Shown: positions 18,987 through 28,058, counted from the first letter of the stretch. The stretch is 64,000 nucleotides of DNA from Azorhizobium sp943371865 (GCF_943371865.1 NZ_CALRWL010000019.1:28267-92266), one strand, 5' to 3'. Numbers and translations: made by a program. Notes: generated from the sequence alone by a model not told the origin.

Positions 18987-19730
18987 ATGGCCCTCATCAA
19001 TTGCGACATGGGCGAGAGCTTCGGCATCTGGCGGCTGGGGGATGACGCCGGGCTGATGCCCTCCATCCACCTCGCCAATGTGGCCTGCGGCTTCCATGGC
19101 TCCGACTTCAACCATATGCGCGCCACGGTGCGGCTGGCCAAGGCGCATCAGGTGCGCGTCGGCGCCCACCCCTCGCTGCCGGACCTCCAGGGCTTCGGCC
19201 GCCGCGAGATGAAGATCGCCCGCGAAGAGATGGCCAATTGCCTGATCTACCAGATCGGCGCCCTCACCGGCTTCCTGGCGGCGGAGGGCGTCGCGCTCTC
19301 GCACATCAAGCCCCATGGCGCCCTCTATGGCATGGCGGCGCGGCAGGCGGAGATCGCCCATGCCATCTGCGATGCCGCCGACGTGTTCAAGGTGCCACTG
19401 CTGGGTATGGCGGGCACCCTGCATGAGACCATCTATGCCGCCCGCGGCCACGCCATGGTCAGCGAATTCTATGTGGATCTCGACTATGCCGATGACGGCA
19501 GCCTGATCATCACCCGCGAGCATCCCGCCGTGGATGCCGAGGCCGCCGCCGCGCGCTGCGTGCGGGCGGTCCGGGACGGGGTGGTGGAGACCGTCGGCGG
19601 CAAGACCGTGCCGGTCACGGCGCAGAGCCTGTGCGTGCATTCCGATACGCCCGGTGCGGCGCAGGTGGCGCAGGTGCTGCGGGCGACCCTGGCGGCGGAG
19701 GGGCTGCTGCCGACCGGCGCGGCGGGCTGA
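18987..19730 (+). CDS. pxpA: LamB/YcsF family protein, 5-oxoprolinase subunit A
   Basis: A 247-residue protein with the LamB/YcsF motifs INCDMGESFG, NVACGFHGSD, GAHPSLPDL and IKPHGALY in order. PxpA hydrolyses ATP-activated 5-oxoproline to glutamate together with PxpB and PxpC. Neither partner is present nearby, so it may work with subunits encoded elsewhere or on another cyclic amide. GGGGAGG at 18971-18977 sets the ATG at 18987; upstream sequence in the same frame belongs to the coxG region. Together with the rut, hydantoinase and amidase genes it adds to a theme of cyclic amide opening in this window. Confidence 0.88.
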   Translation: MALINCDMGESFGIWRLGDDAGLMPSIHLANVACGFHGSDFNHMRATVRLAKAHQVRVGAHPSLPDLQGFGRREMKIAREEMANCLIYQIGALTGFLAAEGVALSHIKPHGALYGMAARQAEIAHAICDAADVFKVPLLGMAGTLHETIYAARGHAMVSEFYVDLDYADDGSLIITREHPAVDAEAAAARCVRAVRDGVVETVGGKTVPVTAQSLCVHSDTPGAAQVAQVLRATLAAEGLLPTGAAG

Positions 19731-19998
19731 GGCTCATTTTACGCCAGATGCCCATCCCGCAGGCAGCGCCCGGCCGCCGGGTGAGGCCGGCGCGCCACAG
19801 CCCCGCCGGAAAGCGCGGTCTGGCGCCGGCATGCTGGACCAATCCGGACCGTGGGGCCACTCTGCCCCCGCTCGGCGCAGGGCACCTCGAGTCGTCCTGC
19901 CGCCGCATCCATCCCTTATTCCTAGGGCCTTATCCCGCATTCAACCCCGGTGCCGTGCCAAAGCACCTCGCCGCAAACCAGATGATCGGAAGCTGACT

Positions 19999-21384
19999 AT
20001 GTCCCCGCTGGCCAATTCGCTGCATGCCCGCGATGTCGCGTACCAGATCCACCCTTATACCAATGCCCGCCGCCATGAGCGCATGGGGCCGCTGGTGATC
20101 GACCGCGGCGAGGGCATCTATGTGTTCGATGACGAGGGCAAGGAATATATCGAGGCCATGTCCGGCCTGTGGTGCGTGGGCGTGGGCTTCGGCGAGCAGC
20201 GGCTGGTGGATGCCGCCACCCGGCAGATGAGCAAGCTGCCCTTCTATCATACCTTCACCCACAAGTCGCACGAGCCCTCCATCGACCTGGCCGAGAAGCT
20301 GGTGAAGATGACGCCGGACGGGTTGGACCATGTATTCTTCACCAACTCCGGCTCCGAGGCCAACGATACCGTCGTCAAGTTCGTCTGGTACTATAACAAC
20401 GCCCTCAACCGCCCCGAGAAGAAGAAGTTCATCGCCCGCAACGGCGGCTATCACGGCATCACCATCGCCTCCGGCAGCCTCACCGGCCTGCAGGTGAACC
20501 AGCGCGGCTTCGACCTGCCGCTCTCCTTCGTGCGCCATGTCACCTGCCCGCATTTCTACCGCTTTGCGGAAGAGGGCGAGACCGAGGAGGCGTTCGCCGA
20601 CCGCCTCGCCGCCGAACTGGAAGCCACCATCCTGGCGGAAGGCCCCGAGACGGTGGCCGCCTTCATCGGCGAGCCGATCATGGGCGCCGGCGGCGTGATC
20701 GTGCCGCCGCGCACTTATTGGGAGAAGGTGCAGGCGGTGTGCCGGCGCTATGACGTGCTGGTGGTGGCGGACGAGGTCATCAACGGCTTCGGGCGCCTGG
20801 GCACCATGTTCGCCTGCGAATACTTCGGCATCCAGCCGGACATGCTGGTGGTGTCCAAGCAGCTCACCTCCTCCTACCAGCCTCTGGCGGCGGTGGTGAT
20901 GAGCGATGCCATCTATCAGGCGGTGGCGGACCAGTCCGAGCGGCTGGGCACCTTCGGCCACGGCTTCACCGCCAGCGGCCATCCGGTGGCCACCGCAGTG
21001 GCGCTGGAGAACCTCGCCATCATCGAGGAGCGCGATCTGGTGGGTAATGCCGGCCGCATGGGCGCCTATCTCCAGGAGAAGCTGAAGGCGTTTGCCGATC
21101 ATCCCTTGGTGGGCGAAGTGCGCGGCGTCGGCCTGATCGCCGCGGTGGAACTGGTGGCGGACAAGGCCACCCGCGCCAAATTCGATCCGCCGGGCAAGGT
21201 GGGGCTCTATTTCATCGAGCACGCCCAGGCCCATGGCCTGATCATGCGGGCGGTGCAGGACTCCATCGCCTTCTGCCCGCCCATGATCATCACCGAAGCG
21301 CAGATCGACGAATTGCTGGCCCGCTTCTCCGCCGCTCTGGCGGACACCAAGGCCTGGGTCGACGCGGGCATGCCCGCCGCCTGA
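19999..21384 (+). CDS. Class III PLP-dependent aminotransferase
   Basis: A 461-residue aminotransferase of the omega-amino acid:pyruvate / diamine group. The phosphate-binding FFTNSGSEANDTVVKF, the cofactor-pairing Asp258 in VVADEVINGFGR and the Schiff-base Lys287 in VVSKQLTSSYQPL are intact, as is the late TFGHGFTASGHP. Preferred partners are not readable from sequence; beta-alanine, GABA or putrescine are typical. The frame is open well upstream, but the family N-terminus begins at MSPLANSLHARDVAYQIHPYT, encoded from 19999. An aldehyde dehydrogenase 2.5 kb downstream could oxidise the semialdehyde product. A strong hairpin follows the stop. Confidence 0.87.
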   Translation: MSPLANSLHARDVAYQIHPYTNARRHERMGPLVIDRGEGIYVFDDEGKEYIEAMSGLWCVGVGFGEQRLVDAATRQMSKLPFYHTFTHKSHEPSIDLAEKLVKMTPDGLDHVFFTNSGSEANDTVVKFVWYYNNALNRPEKKKFIARNGGYHGITIASGSLTGLQVNQRGFDLPLSFVRHVTCPHFYRFAEEGETEEAFADRLAAELEATILAEGPETVAAFIGEPIMGAGGVIVPPRTYWEKVQAVCRRYDVLVVADEVINGFGRLGTMFACEYFGIQPDMLVVSKQLTSSYQPLAAVVMSDAIYQAVADQSERLGTFGHGFTASGHPVATAVALENLAIIEERDLVGNAGRMGAYLQEKLKAFADHPLVGEVRGVGLIAAVELVADKATRAKFDPPGKVGLYFIEHAQAHGLIMRAVQDSIAFCPPMIITEAQIDELLARFSAALADTKAWVDAGMPAA

Positions 21385-21404
21385 TCGCCGCTCGCGTCCT
21401 GCGC

Positions 21405-21439
21405 AAAAAAGCCAACGCCGGGCAATTGCCCGGCGTTGG
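21405..21439. terminator. Bidirectional rho-independent terminator
   Basis: A perfect 12-bp stem, CCAACGCCGGGC / GCCCGGCGTTGG, with an AATT loop (21412-21439) has six A residues directly to its left. Read on the minus strand this is a classical stem plus U-tract terminator for the gene at 21555-22283. On the plus strand it sits 27 bp after the aminotransferase stop, followed by TCGTTTC, and would end that transcript too. Confidence 0.85.
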
Positions 21440-21475
21440 TCGTTTCAGGGCCTGTCTTCCTGGCGGGGCGGGGTG

Positions 21476-21511
21476 AGCGGGGCTCGCGCCGGCCTTCAAC
21501 TGGCGCACCTT
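21476..21511 (-). pseudogene. Degenerate copy of part of the neighbouring hypothetical gene
   Basis: Read on the minus strand this stretch encodes KVRQLKAGASPAH, close to KVRQLKAASSPAY in the hypothetical protein encoded at 21555-22283 (its coding segment lies at about 22143-22178). About 29 of 36 bases agree. It has no start or full frame of its own and lies just downstream of that gene, so it looks like the relic of a duplicated or rearranged copy. Confidence 0.4.
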
Positions 21512-21554
21512 CAACAATGCCTGTCGGCAAGGGATGCCTTCGTCGTGGCTGCCG

Positions 21555-22283
21555 TTACCAGAAGCCCACCCCGGTATCCGTCGCATAACCCGTTACGACA
21601 TCATAGGTCGTTTTGAGAGCGCCTGCGTCGTTATACTTACGAGCTGTTCCTGAACCGTCATGTTCCATGTAGGTTTTACCATCATAGGCGACGGAAAACG
21701 CGCCAACCTTGAACGTTCCGTCATCTTGAGCTTCCACCAGAGTTCCAGCAATCGGCATGCCACTCGTGGTCTGGAAAGCAGCTATCTGCCTTCCGAGCTC
21801 CTGATATTTTTCCGCATCCCGCGGAATAATCTCTTGTATTTCCCCAACGATTTGCGTCAGCCGCTCCTGCTGCGTCGAATCCGTCGCTACTTCCAACTGC
21901 GCCTTATAAGACGCAAGAGATTTCTGGACGCCCGCCTGATTGGTAAGCCAGTGATTATAGATGGCGACGGACGAGAAAATATCGTCGACCGCACTGATCA
22001 TAATCTCCTTCGTTCCGCTGGCAGTCCCTTTCGTCGCCGTTGCAGCCGAGTCTGCGGCTGTCGCCTTAGGGGCCGATGAAGAGGCCTCTTCCGTCGAACT
22101 GCCAATCCACGCATCCGTGGCGAAGCTCGACGCCTGGAGGTAGGCGGGGCTCGACGCTGCCTTGAGCTGGCGCACCTTTTCGATGATGGCGTCCACCGCC
22201 TCCGGCTTCGCGGTCGACGGACTGCCGGTGCCGGTCTGAAACAGCGTCAGCACATTGTAGGACGACCCAACGCTCGCAACCAT
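21555..22283 (-). CDS. Hypothetical protein, lower-GC gene
   Basis: A 242-residue protein of no recognised family. An Ala/Ser/Thr-rich region (about residues 35-85) precedes a helical middle (about 90-170) with several Gln/Glu-rich amphipathic stretches. A beta-rich C-terminus (about 180-242) reads as short GTFKVGAFSVAYDGKTY-like strands. No signal peptide or membrane span is clear. Base composition is visibly more AT-rich than the neighbours, which suggests transfer. ATG 22283 was preferred over a GTG at 22310, which lacks a ribosome site. A typical terminator follows. The function is unknown; a surface or secreted role would be guesswork. Confidence 0.65.
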   Translation of the reverse strand: MVASVGSSYNVLTLFQTGTGSPSTAKPEAVDAIIEKVRQLKAASSPAYLQASSFATDAWIGSSTEEASSSAPKATAADSAATATKGTASGTKEIMISAVDDIFSSVAIYNHWLTNQAGVQKSLASYKAQLEVATDSTQQERLTQIVGEIQEIIPRDAEKYQELGRQIAAFQTTSGMPIAGTLVEAQDDGTFKVGAFSVAYDGKTYMEHDGSGTARKYNDAGALKTTYDVVTGYATDTGVGFW

Positions 22284-22584
22284 GTGTCCCGCCCAATCAT
22301 GGGAAACCACGGGATCACATCATGTGAGCGGGGCTTCGGGAGAGGACGACCTCATGTCGGCCTGGGATGAATTCTACATAGCCAGAAATACAACCTGACC
22401 TATGGGCAAGTCTATCAAACTATAACCCCGCGGGGCAAGGCGCTTTTAGGTGTGGTGGATCCAGGCCAGGGCCGGCGCTGCACCATGCGGGGCGGCAGCG
22501 CCGCCTCTCTACAGGCGCAGGCGCGTGCAGCACCTGCCGCCTCGCGCGCCGATGGCGCCCCCTCCCGGCGTCCGCAGCGGCGTC

Positions 22585-23583
22585 TCAGCCCTTGAAGCGC
22601 TCGAAGGCGGTGAGCTTCTGCACGAACGGCTCCACGTCGCGCAGGTAGATCTCGCTGCGCAGGAAATCCAGTTCCGGCTCCAGCCCGTCGTCGTCCACTT
22701 CCCGCCACCAGGATTTCGGCCGCCCGTCGGAGCCGTCGTTCCAGCGATAGCCGCGGGCTTTCAGGGCATCCTTCATCTCGAACGGGCTGCTCTCCGCCCA
22801 CACCCGATGGCGGGCCTTGCGGGCGGTGGCCAGCAGGCGCTCGAAGCCGGTGCCCTGGCCGTCCTTGAGCGGGGCGGCCAGCACTTCCAACAGGGCGTGG
22901 CAATCATCCACGGCGCGATGGCCGTTGTGGAACAGCCCGCACTGGCCCACCAGGTAGCCCAGCTTCACCCCCTCGAACCCGTAGTCGGACCACGTCACCT
23001 CGGAGGCGGAGCAGGCCCAGGCCTTCAGGTCGAACCCCTCCACCAGCCGCTCGCAGAACGGGCGATCGAAGCGGGCGTTATGGGCGATCACCAGCGAGGC
23101 CGGGGCGACGAAGCGGGCCACCGCCTCCAGATCGATGCTGTGCCCGGCCACCATCTCCGGGGTGATGCCGGTGAGCTTGGTGATCACCGGGCCGATGGGC
23201 ACGGCGGGTTCGCGCAAGGCGCTGAAGGTGTCGATCACATCGCCGATGACGCCGCCTTCGCCATAGGTGAAGGCCACCATGCCCAGCTCGATCACCTCGT
23301 CCTTGCCGTGGTCGAGGCCGGTGGTCTCCACGTCCACGATCACCGCAATCTTCTCATCCAGGCGCAGGGTGCGGGGCACCACCTTGCGCGGCTGGAGCTT
23401 GCGCAGCACCCGATAGAGGCCGGAGGCTTCCAGTTCGCAGGCGGCGGCCTCCTGGCGGGCGTCATAGGCCACCGCTGGGCCGGTCTTGGCCAAGGCCTTG
23501 GCCCGGACCTTGCGCCGGGGCTTGGCGATGGCTTCCATCTCCTCCGCCGCCAGCAACTCAAAGAAATCGGCCTGTAGTGCCAT
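22585..23583 (-). CDS. DEDDh-type 3'-5' exonuclease (DNA polymerase III epsilon-like)
   Basis: A 332-residue protein whose centre (about residues 75-240) is a DnaQ-like exonuclease. Exo I is VDVETTGLDHG, Exo II is IAHNARFDRPF and Exo III is HRAVDDCHALL, giving the DEDDh catalytic set. The N-terminal 70 residues are basic and Ala-rich. The C-terminal part (about 245-332; YRWNDGSDGRPKSWWRE, LDFLRSEIYLR) occurs in stand-alone exonucleases of this type and is not a polymerase domain. The ATG at 23583 follows a GGGAG; a longer frame to 23658 begins with Arg-rich unconserved sequence. It is probably a repair or RNA/DNA trimming nuclease. Confidence 0.85.
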   Translation of the reverse strand: MALQADFFELLAAEEMEAIAKPRRKVRAKALAKTGPAVAYDARQEAAACELEASGLYRVLRKLQPRKVVPRTLRLDEKIAVIVDVETTGLDHGKDEVIELGMVAFTYGEGGVIGDVIDTFSALREPAVPIGPVITKLTGITPEMVAGHSIDLEAVARFVAPASLVIAHNARFDRPFCERLVEGFDLKAWACSASEVTWSDYGFEGVKLGYLVGQCGLFHNGHRAVDDCHALLEVLAAPLKDGQGTGFERLLATARKARHRVWAESSPFEMKDALKARGYRWNDGSDGRPKSWWREVDDDGLEPELDFLRSEIYLRDVEPFVQKLTAFERFKG

Positions 23584-23884
23584 GGCCCGGTCTCCCAGAT
23601 CCGCCGTGCGGACGATGCGGGCCGCTGCGCGCGACTCACCGCGATGTGCGCGAACCATAGCAAACCCGCGCCTCCCACGCCGCAGCGGCGGCGGTTAGGG
23701 GGCGGCGGCGGGCAGAAATCTGCGTCAGGCTTTGGCAGGCGGCGGCAAAGGGTGTAGGGACAGCCCGCCCGCGGCGGATGGCCATGTCCCGGCCCCGCCC
23801 CCGGTTTGCCGGCACCCCGCCGGCCCCGGCTTTTCGCCGCGCATCCTCCCCGCGCCGGCGCTGTCACAGTGATGGAGACGCATC

Positions 23885-25336
23885 ATGCCGACCTCAGCCC
23901 ATGCCTATCCGGACACCCAGCTTCTGATCGACGGCGCCTGGCGCCCGGCCGCGGAAGGCCGCACCATCCCCGTGGTGGACCCGGCCACCGGCGAGACCAT
24001 CGGCACGGTCGCCCACGCCACCCGCGTGGATCTGGATGCGGCGGTGGCCGCGGTGGAGAAGGCCGGGCCGCAATGGGCCGCCACTTCGGCGTTCGCCCGC
24101 TCCAAGATCATGCGCCGCGCCGCCGAGCTGCTACGCGCCCGCAAGGATGCCATCGCCTGGATCATGACCCGCGAGCAGGGCAAGCCCTTGCCCGAGGCCG
24201 CCGGCGAGATCCTGGCCGGCGCCGATGTGATCGACTGGTTCGCCGAAGAGGCGCGCCGCACCTATGGGCAGGTGATCCCCGCCCGCGAGCCCGGCGTGAT
24301 GCAGACCGCCATCAAGCTGCCCGTCGGCCCGGTGGCCGCCTTCACGCCCTGGAATTTCCCCATCAATCAGGTGGTGCGCAAGCTCTCCGCCGCCCTCGCC
24401 GCCGGCTGCCCGATCATCGTCAAGGCGCCGGAAGAAACCCCGGCCGCCCCGGCCGAACTGCTGCGCGCGTTCGTGGACGCGGGCGTGCCGGCGGGCGTGA
24501 TCAATCTGGTCTATGGGGTGCCGGCGGAGATCTCGGAATATCTCATCGCCCATCCCACCATCCGCAAGATCTCCTTCACCGGCTCCACCCCGGTGGGCAA
24601 GCATCTGGCGGCCCTGGCGGGCACCCACATGAAGCGCGCCACCATGGAACTGGGCGGCCATGCCCCGGTGATCGTGTGCGGCGATGCGGACGTGGCCAAG
24701 GCGGTGAAGGTGATGGCCTTCTCCAAGTTCCGCAATGCGGGCCAGGTCTGCGTCTCCCCCACCCGCTTCCTGGTGCAGGACGAGGTATTCGACGCGTTCC
24801 TGGACGGCTTCACCACCGCCGCCAAGGCGATCCGGGTGGGCAATGGCCTGGACGCGGACACCCAGATGGGGCCGCTGGCCAATGCCCGCCGCATTCCCGC
24901 GCTGGAGCCGCTCATCGCCGATGCGGTGGCCCAGGGCGGACAGCTGAAGACCGGCGGTCGCCGCATCGGCAATACCGGCAATTTCTTCGAGCCGACGGTT
25001 CTCTCGCACGTGCCGACCCAGGCGCGCATCATGAATGAAGAGCCGTTCGGGCCGGTGGTGATCATCAACCCGTTCACCAGCCTGGACGAGGCCATCACCG
25101 AGGCCAACCGGCTGCCGTTCGGCCTCGCCTCCTACGCCTTCACCCGCTCGGCGGAGAATGTGCATGAGCTCAGCCGGCGGGTCGAGGCGGGCATGCTGAC
25201 CATCAACCACAACGGCCTGGCCCTGCCGGAAGTGCCGTTCGGCGGCGTGCGGGATTCCGGCTATGGCACCGAGGGCGGGTCCGAGGCCATCGAGGCCTAT
25301 CTGGTGACCAAGTTCGTCACCGTCGCCGCCAGCTGA
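23885..25336 (+). CDS. NAD(P)-dependent aldehyde dehydrogenase, succinate-semialdehyde dehydrogenase-like
   Basis: A 483-residue member of the ALDH superfamily. The cofactor segment PWNFPINQ, FTGSTPVGK, the general base Glu255 in MELGGHAP and the catalytic Cys289 in FRNAGQVCVSP are intact, as is EEPFGPV near the C-terminus. The pattern is that of the GabD branch, which oxidises short-chain semialdehydes. It may act with the class III aminotransferase encoded upstream, but the two are not in one operon. A hairpin terminator follows the stop. Confidence 0.88.
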   Translation: MPTSAHAYPDTQLLIDGAWRPAAEGRTIPVVDPATGETIGTVAHATRVDLDAAVAAVEKAGPQWAATSAFARSKIMRRAAELLRARKDAIAWIMTREQGKPLPEAAGEILAGADVIDWFAEEARRTYGQVIPAREPGVMQTAIKLPVGPVAAFTPWNFPINQVVRKLSAALAAGCPIIVKAPEETPAAPAELLRAFVDAGVPAGVINLVYGVPAEISEYLIAHPTIRKISFTGSTPVGKHLAALAGTHMKRATMELGGHAPVIVCGDADVAKAVKVMAFSKFRNAGQVCVSPTRFLVQDEVFDAFLDGFTTAAKAIRVGNGLDADTQMGPLANARRIPALEPLIADAVAQGGQLKTGGRRIGNTGNFFEPTVLSHVPTQARIMNEEPFGPVVIINPFTSLDEAITEANRLPFGLASYAFTRSAENVHELSRRVEAGMLTINHNGLALPEVPFGGVRDSGYGTEGGSEAIEAYLVTKFVTVAAS

Positions 25337-25349
25337 GCGGAACCACACC

Positions 25350-25374
25350 GGCGCCTGCGCGGGTCGCAGGCGCC
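25350..25374 (+). terminator. Terminator after the aldehyde dehydrogenase gene
   Basis: A perfect 10-bp inverted repeat, GGCGCCTGCG / CGCAGGCGCC, with a 5-nt loop is followed by GCCTTTC. It lies 14 bp after the aldehyde dehydrogenase stop, in the 43-bp gap to the converging gene. Confidence 0.65.
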
Positions 25375-25379
25375 GCCTT

Positions 25380-26063
25380 TCAGGCGGTGGCGAGCCAGAT
25401 CATGTGGCGCGCCCCTCCGCTGCGGCCATTGGCGCGCACCGGGGTCTCCTCGACCGCGAAGCCCGCCTTGCGCAGGCGCTGGGTGAAACGGGCATCGGGC
25501 GCCGACGACCACACCGACAGCACGCCGCCGGGGTTCAGCGCCGCCTTGGCCGCACCGAGCCCGCGCCCGTCATAGAGCCGGTCATTGGCCTTGACGGTGA
25601 GGCCCTCGGGGCCATTGTCCACGTCCAGCAATATGGCGTCGTACTTCTCGCGCCGGTCGTCGATCATTGCCCGCACATCGCCGACCGCGATCCGCACCCG
25701 CGGGTCGTCCAGGCTGCCGGCGAAGATCTCCGCCATGGGGCCGCGCGCCCAGTCCACCACCGCCGGAATGAGTTCGCCCACCACGATCTGCGCGTCCGGT
25801 CCGCAGGCGGCCAGTGCCGCGCGCAAGGTAAAGCCCATGCCCAGCCCGCCGATCAGCAGGCGCGGCGCGGGGCGATCGGCGATGCGGGCGCAGGTGAGCC
25901 GCGCCAGCGCTTCCTCCGAGCCGCTGAGGCGGCTGTTCATCAGCTCATTGGTGCCGAGCATGATGGAGAATTCGGCGCCGCGCCGCTTCAGGCGCAGGTC
26001 GCCGCCATCGGGCAAGGTGGCGGTGTCGATCAGGGACCAGGGGATCACGGACGCAGGTTCCAA
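25380..26063 (-). CDS. Spermidine synthase-like protein (methyltransferase fold)
   Basis: A 227-residue protein with the SAM/dcSAM-binding Rossmann motif RLLIGGLGMGFTLRAAL, the acidic strand end VVGELIPAVVDWA, a GDVRAMI segment and YDAILLDVDNGP. It resembles spermidine synthase-like proteins of bacteria that lack a clear N-terminal beta domain, so true aminopropyl transfer is uncertain. There is no operon partner: it converges with the aldehyde dehydrogenase gene and lies 102 bp downstream of the GntR gene on the same strand. Confidence 0.75.
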   Translation of the reverse strand: MEPASVIPWSLIDTATLPDGGDLRLKRRGAEFSIMLGTNELMNSRLSGSEEALARLTCARIADRPAPRLLIGGLGMGFTLRAALAACGPDAQIVVGELIPAVVDWARGPMAEIFAGSLDDPRVRIAVGDVRAMIDDRREKYDAILLDVDNGPEGLTVKANDRLYDGRGLGAAKAALNPGGVLSVWSSAPDARFTQRLRKAGFAVEETPVRANGRSGGARHMIWLATA

Positions 26064-26165
26064 ACGGGGCTGAGGGCGAGGGGCGGCGGCGGGCCGAGGT
26101 CCGCCCGCCCCATATACACCCCCGCCGCCGTCGCGACAGGCGCCGGGATCGCCGCCCCGGCGGTG

Positions 26166-26873
26166 CTACGCCTGCGCGGCGTGGGAGCGCGGGTCGAAGA
26201 TGCGCAGGCGCAAGTCTTCCAGCACATTGCCCAGATGCCGTTCCATGGCCTGCGCGGCGGCGGCGGGATCACCGGTGGCCAGGGCGTCCAGAAGCGCCAG
26301 ATGCTCGGCCCCGATCTGCTGAATGCGGGTGGGCCGCCGCTCCAACCCGAACAGGCGCGAGCGCAGGCGCACCTGGCGGATCAGATCCGCCAGCAGGGGA
26401 TTGCCGCTGGCGCTCGCGATGGCGTCATGCAGCATGTCGTCCACCTCGTCGAGATCGGCGCGGGTGGGGTGCGGGCCGTCCGGCGCATCGGCGGCGGCCA
26501 GGATGGCATCGATGCGGGCGCGGATGGCGGCGAGGCGGGCGGCGGGCAGATTGCCGGCGGCGAGGCGCGCGGCTTCCCGCTCCAGGGTGATGCGCACCCG
26601 CAAAGCGTGGCTGTAGTCCTCCAGGGTCACGGTCTTGACCTGCAGGGCGCCCTCGCCGCGGCGGATCAGAAAGCCTTCGCCCTCCAGCCGGAACAGCGCA
26701 TCGCGCAGCGGCGTGCGGGACACCGACAGCGCCTTGGCCAGGCGCCGCTCCTGCACGATGGCGCCGGCCTCCAGCGTGCCGTTGAGGATCATCTCCAGCA
26801 ATTGGCGATAGGCCACTTCGGTCAGCCGTGGGGAGCCCGTACCGGTGCCCGTGGGCTCATCCGCCGTCCCCAT
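26166..26873 (-). CDS. GntR family transcriptional regulator (FCD domain)
   Basis: A 235-residue regulator with a winged helix (about residues 18-82; RLAKALSVSRTPLRDALFRLEGEGFLI) and an FCD domain (about 90-220; LRVRITLEREAARLA, then DDMLHDAIASASGNPLL). AAGGAGG just upstream fixes the start at 26873; the frame continues upstream without a better start. It is divergent from the polar amino acid transporter and hydantoin genes and is the obvious candidate to control them. Confidence 0.88.
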   Translation of the reverse strand: MGTADEPTGTGTGSPRLTEVAYRQLLEMILNGTLEAGAIVQERRLAKALSVSRTPLRDALFRLEGEGFLIRRGEGALQVKTVTLEDYSHALRVRITLEREAARLAAGNLPAARLAAIRARIDAILAAADAPDGPHPTRADLDEVDDMLHDAIASASGNPLLADLIRQVRLRSRLFGLERRPTRIQQIGAEHLALLDALATGDPAAAAQAMERHLGNVLEDLRLRIFDPRSHAAQA

Positions 26874-26945
26874 GCCGCCTCCTTGCTGCTCAGTTACCGG
26901 GCAGAATTTGCCCAAGAAATCTACATGCCGAGCGATTGACCAACA

Positions 26946-26955
26946 TGGAATACCA
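26946..26955. promoter_or_regulatory. Candidate GntR operator TGGAATACCA
   Basis: This near-palindrome (TGG and CCA arms, only the central pair imperfect) lies in the 197-bp divergent region between the GntR gene and the transporter operon. It resembles the TGGTATACCA-type sites used by FCD-family GntR proteins. Confidence 0.45.
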
Positions 26956-27070
26956 CCGGCATACTCACTCCAGCAACCCCCTCGGCGCCTTGGCTGGCGG
27001 GGCGGGAGAAACCGGCGGGGCAAGGGGGCGGTCCTCTCTGTCCGCGTCCATGCACAGGACGGTCTGATCG

Positions 27071-27937
27071 ATGCGCCATCTTTTCGCTTTTCCCCGCAGC
27101 GCCGCCCGGGCGGCCACCCTCGCGGCCTCGCTTGCCGCTTTGATCGCGCTGCCGCTGGCGGCGCAGGCGCAGGATCTGAAGACCGGCGTGGACGGCACGT
27201 TTGCGCCCCACGCCATGCCGAACATGGCCGGCGGGGTGCAGGGCTTCAACATCGATCTGGCCAACGAACTGGCCAAGCGCCTGGGCGCCAAGATCACCAT
27301 CGATGCCACCCAATTCTCCGGCCTCGTTCCGGGCCTCCAGGCCGGCACCTATGATTTCATCGCCGCGCCGGTGACGGTAAACAAGGATCGTGCCGAGACC
27401 TTGCTGTTCACCGAGGGCTATCTCAACACCGACTTCCAGTTCGTGGTGAAGAAGGACACGCCCGACATCACCAAGCTGGAGGATCTCAAGGGCAAGGTGA
27501 TCGCGGTCAACAAGGGCTCGGCCTATGACAGCTGGGCGCGCGAGCTGGCGGACAAGATCGGCTGGACCGTGGAATCCTACGGCACCAATACCGATGCCGT
27601 GCAGGCGGTGCTGACCGGGCGCGCCTATGCCAATGTGGCCGGCAACACGGTCGCCGCCTGGGCGGTGAAGAACAATCCGGCCATCAAGCTGTCCTATCTG
27701 CACTCCACCGGCTTCGTGTGGGCGATCCCGGTGCGCAAGGACAATGTGGCCCTGCGCAACAAGCTGGATGGCGCCATTGAATGCATGAAGAAGGACGGCA
27801 CTTTGGCCGCCATGCATGAGAAGTGGTTCGGCGCCAAGCCCGCCGCGGGCTCTGCGGCCGCCACCATCTTCCCCGGCTATGGCGTGCCCGACATGCCCGG
27901 CTATGACGCCACCGCGCACCCCCTCACCTGCTCCTGA
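27071..27937 (+). CDS. Polar amino acid-type ABC transporter substrate-binding protein
   Basis: A 288-residue family 3 solute-binding protein. The signal peptide ends near AQA-QD (residue 34). GFNIDLANELAKRLGAKITI, the segment ALVPGLQAGTYDFI-like at residues 80-95 and VIAVNKGSAYDSWA are typical. It heads a four-gene ABC operon (binding protein, ATPase, two permeases) that runs on into the N-carbamoyl amino acid hydrolase gene, so the ligand may be a hydantoin, a carbamoyl amino acid or a D-amino acid. This is inferred from context. Confidence 0.9.
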   Translation: MRHLFAFPRSAARAATLAASLAALIALPLAAQAQDLKTGVDGTFAPHAMPNMAGGVQGFNIDLANELAKRLGAKITIDATQFSGLVPGLQAGTYDFIAAPVTVNKDRAETLLFTEGYLNTDFQFVVKKDTPDITKLEDLKGKVIAVNKGSAYDSWARELADKIGWTVESYGTNTDAVQAVLTGRAYANVAGNTVAAWAVKNNPAIKLSYLHSTGFVWAIPVRKDNVALRNKLDGAIECMKKDGTLAAMHEKWFGAKPAAGSAAATIFPGYGVPDMPGYDATAHPLTCS

Positions 27938-28016
27938 CATCACGCCCGCGCGGCGCCCGAGCGACACCGGCGCGTGCTCCAGCTGAGACTGGGGCCGCGT
28001 TGGCCACACACAGCCC

Positions 28017-28040
28017 GGCGCGGGGGATGATCCCCGCGCC
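28017..28040 (+). terminator. Intercistronic hairpin behind the binding-protein gene
   Basis: A perfect 9-bp stem, GGCGCGGGG / CCCCGCGCC, with a 6-nt loop lies in the 121-bp gap between the binding-protein gene and the ATPase gene, 18 bp before the latter. There is no T-tract. It probably stabilises the upstream message or attenuates read-through. Confidence 0.6.
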
Positions 28041-28058
28041 ACCGGCCCCGGAACCACG

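Noticed and set aside
19764..19781. A GC-rich palindrome after pxpA as a terminator
   Set aside because: The arms CCCGGC/GCCGGG are separated by a single base, so a hairpin with a normal loop would be very short, and no T-tract follows.
22311..22584. A promoter or small gene in the AT-richer gap upstream of the hypothetical gene
   Set aside because: Several weak TTG and TAT elements exist but none pair at proper spacing, and no frame with a ribosome site was found.
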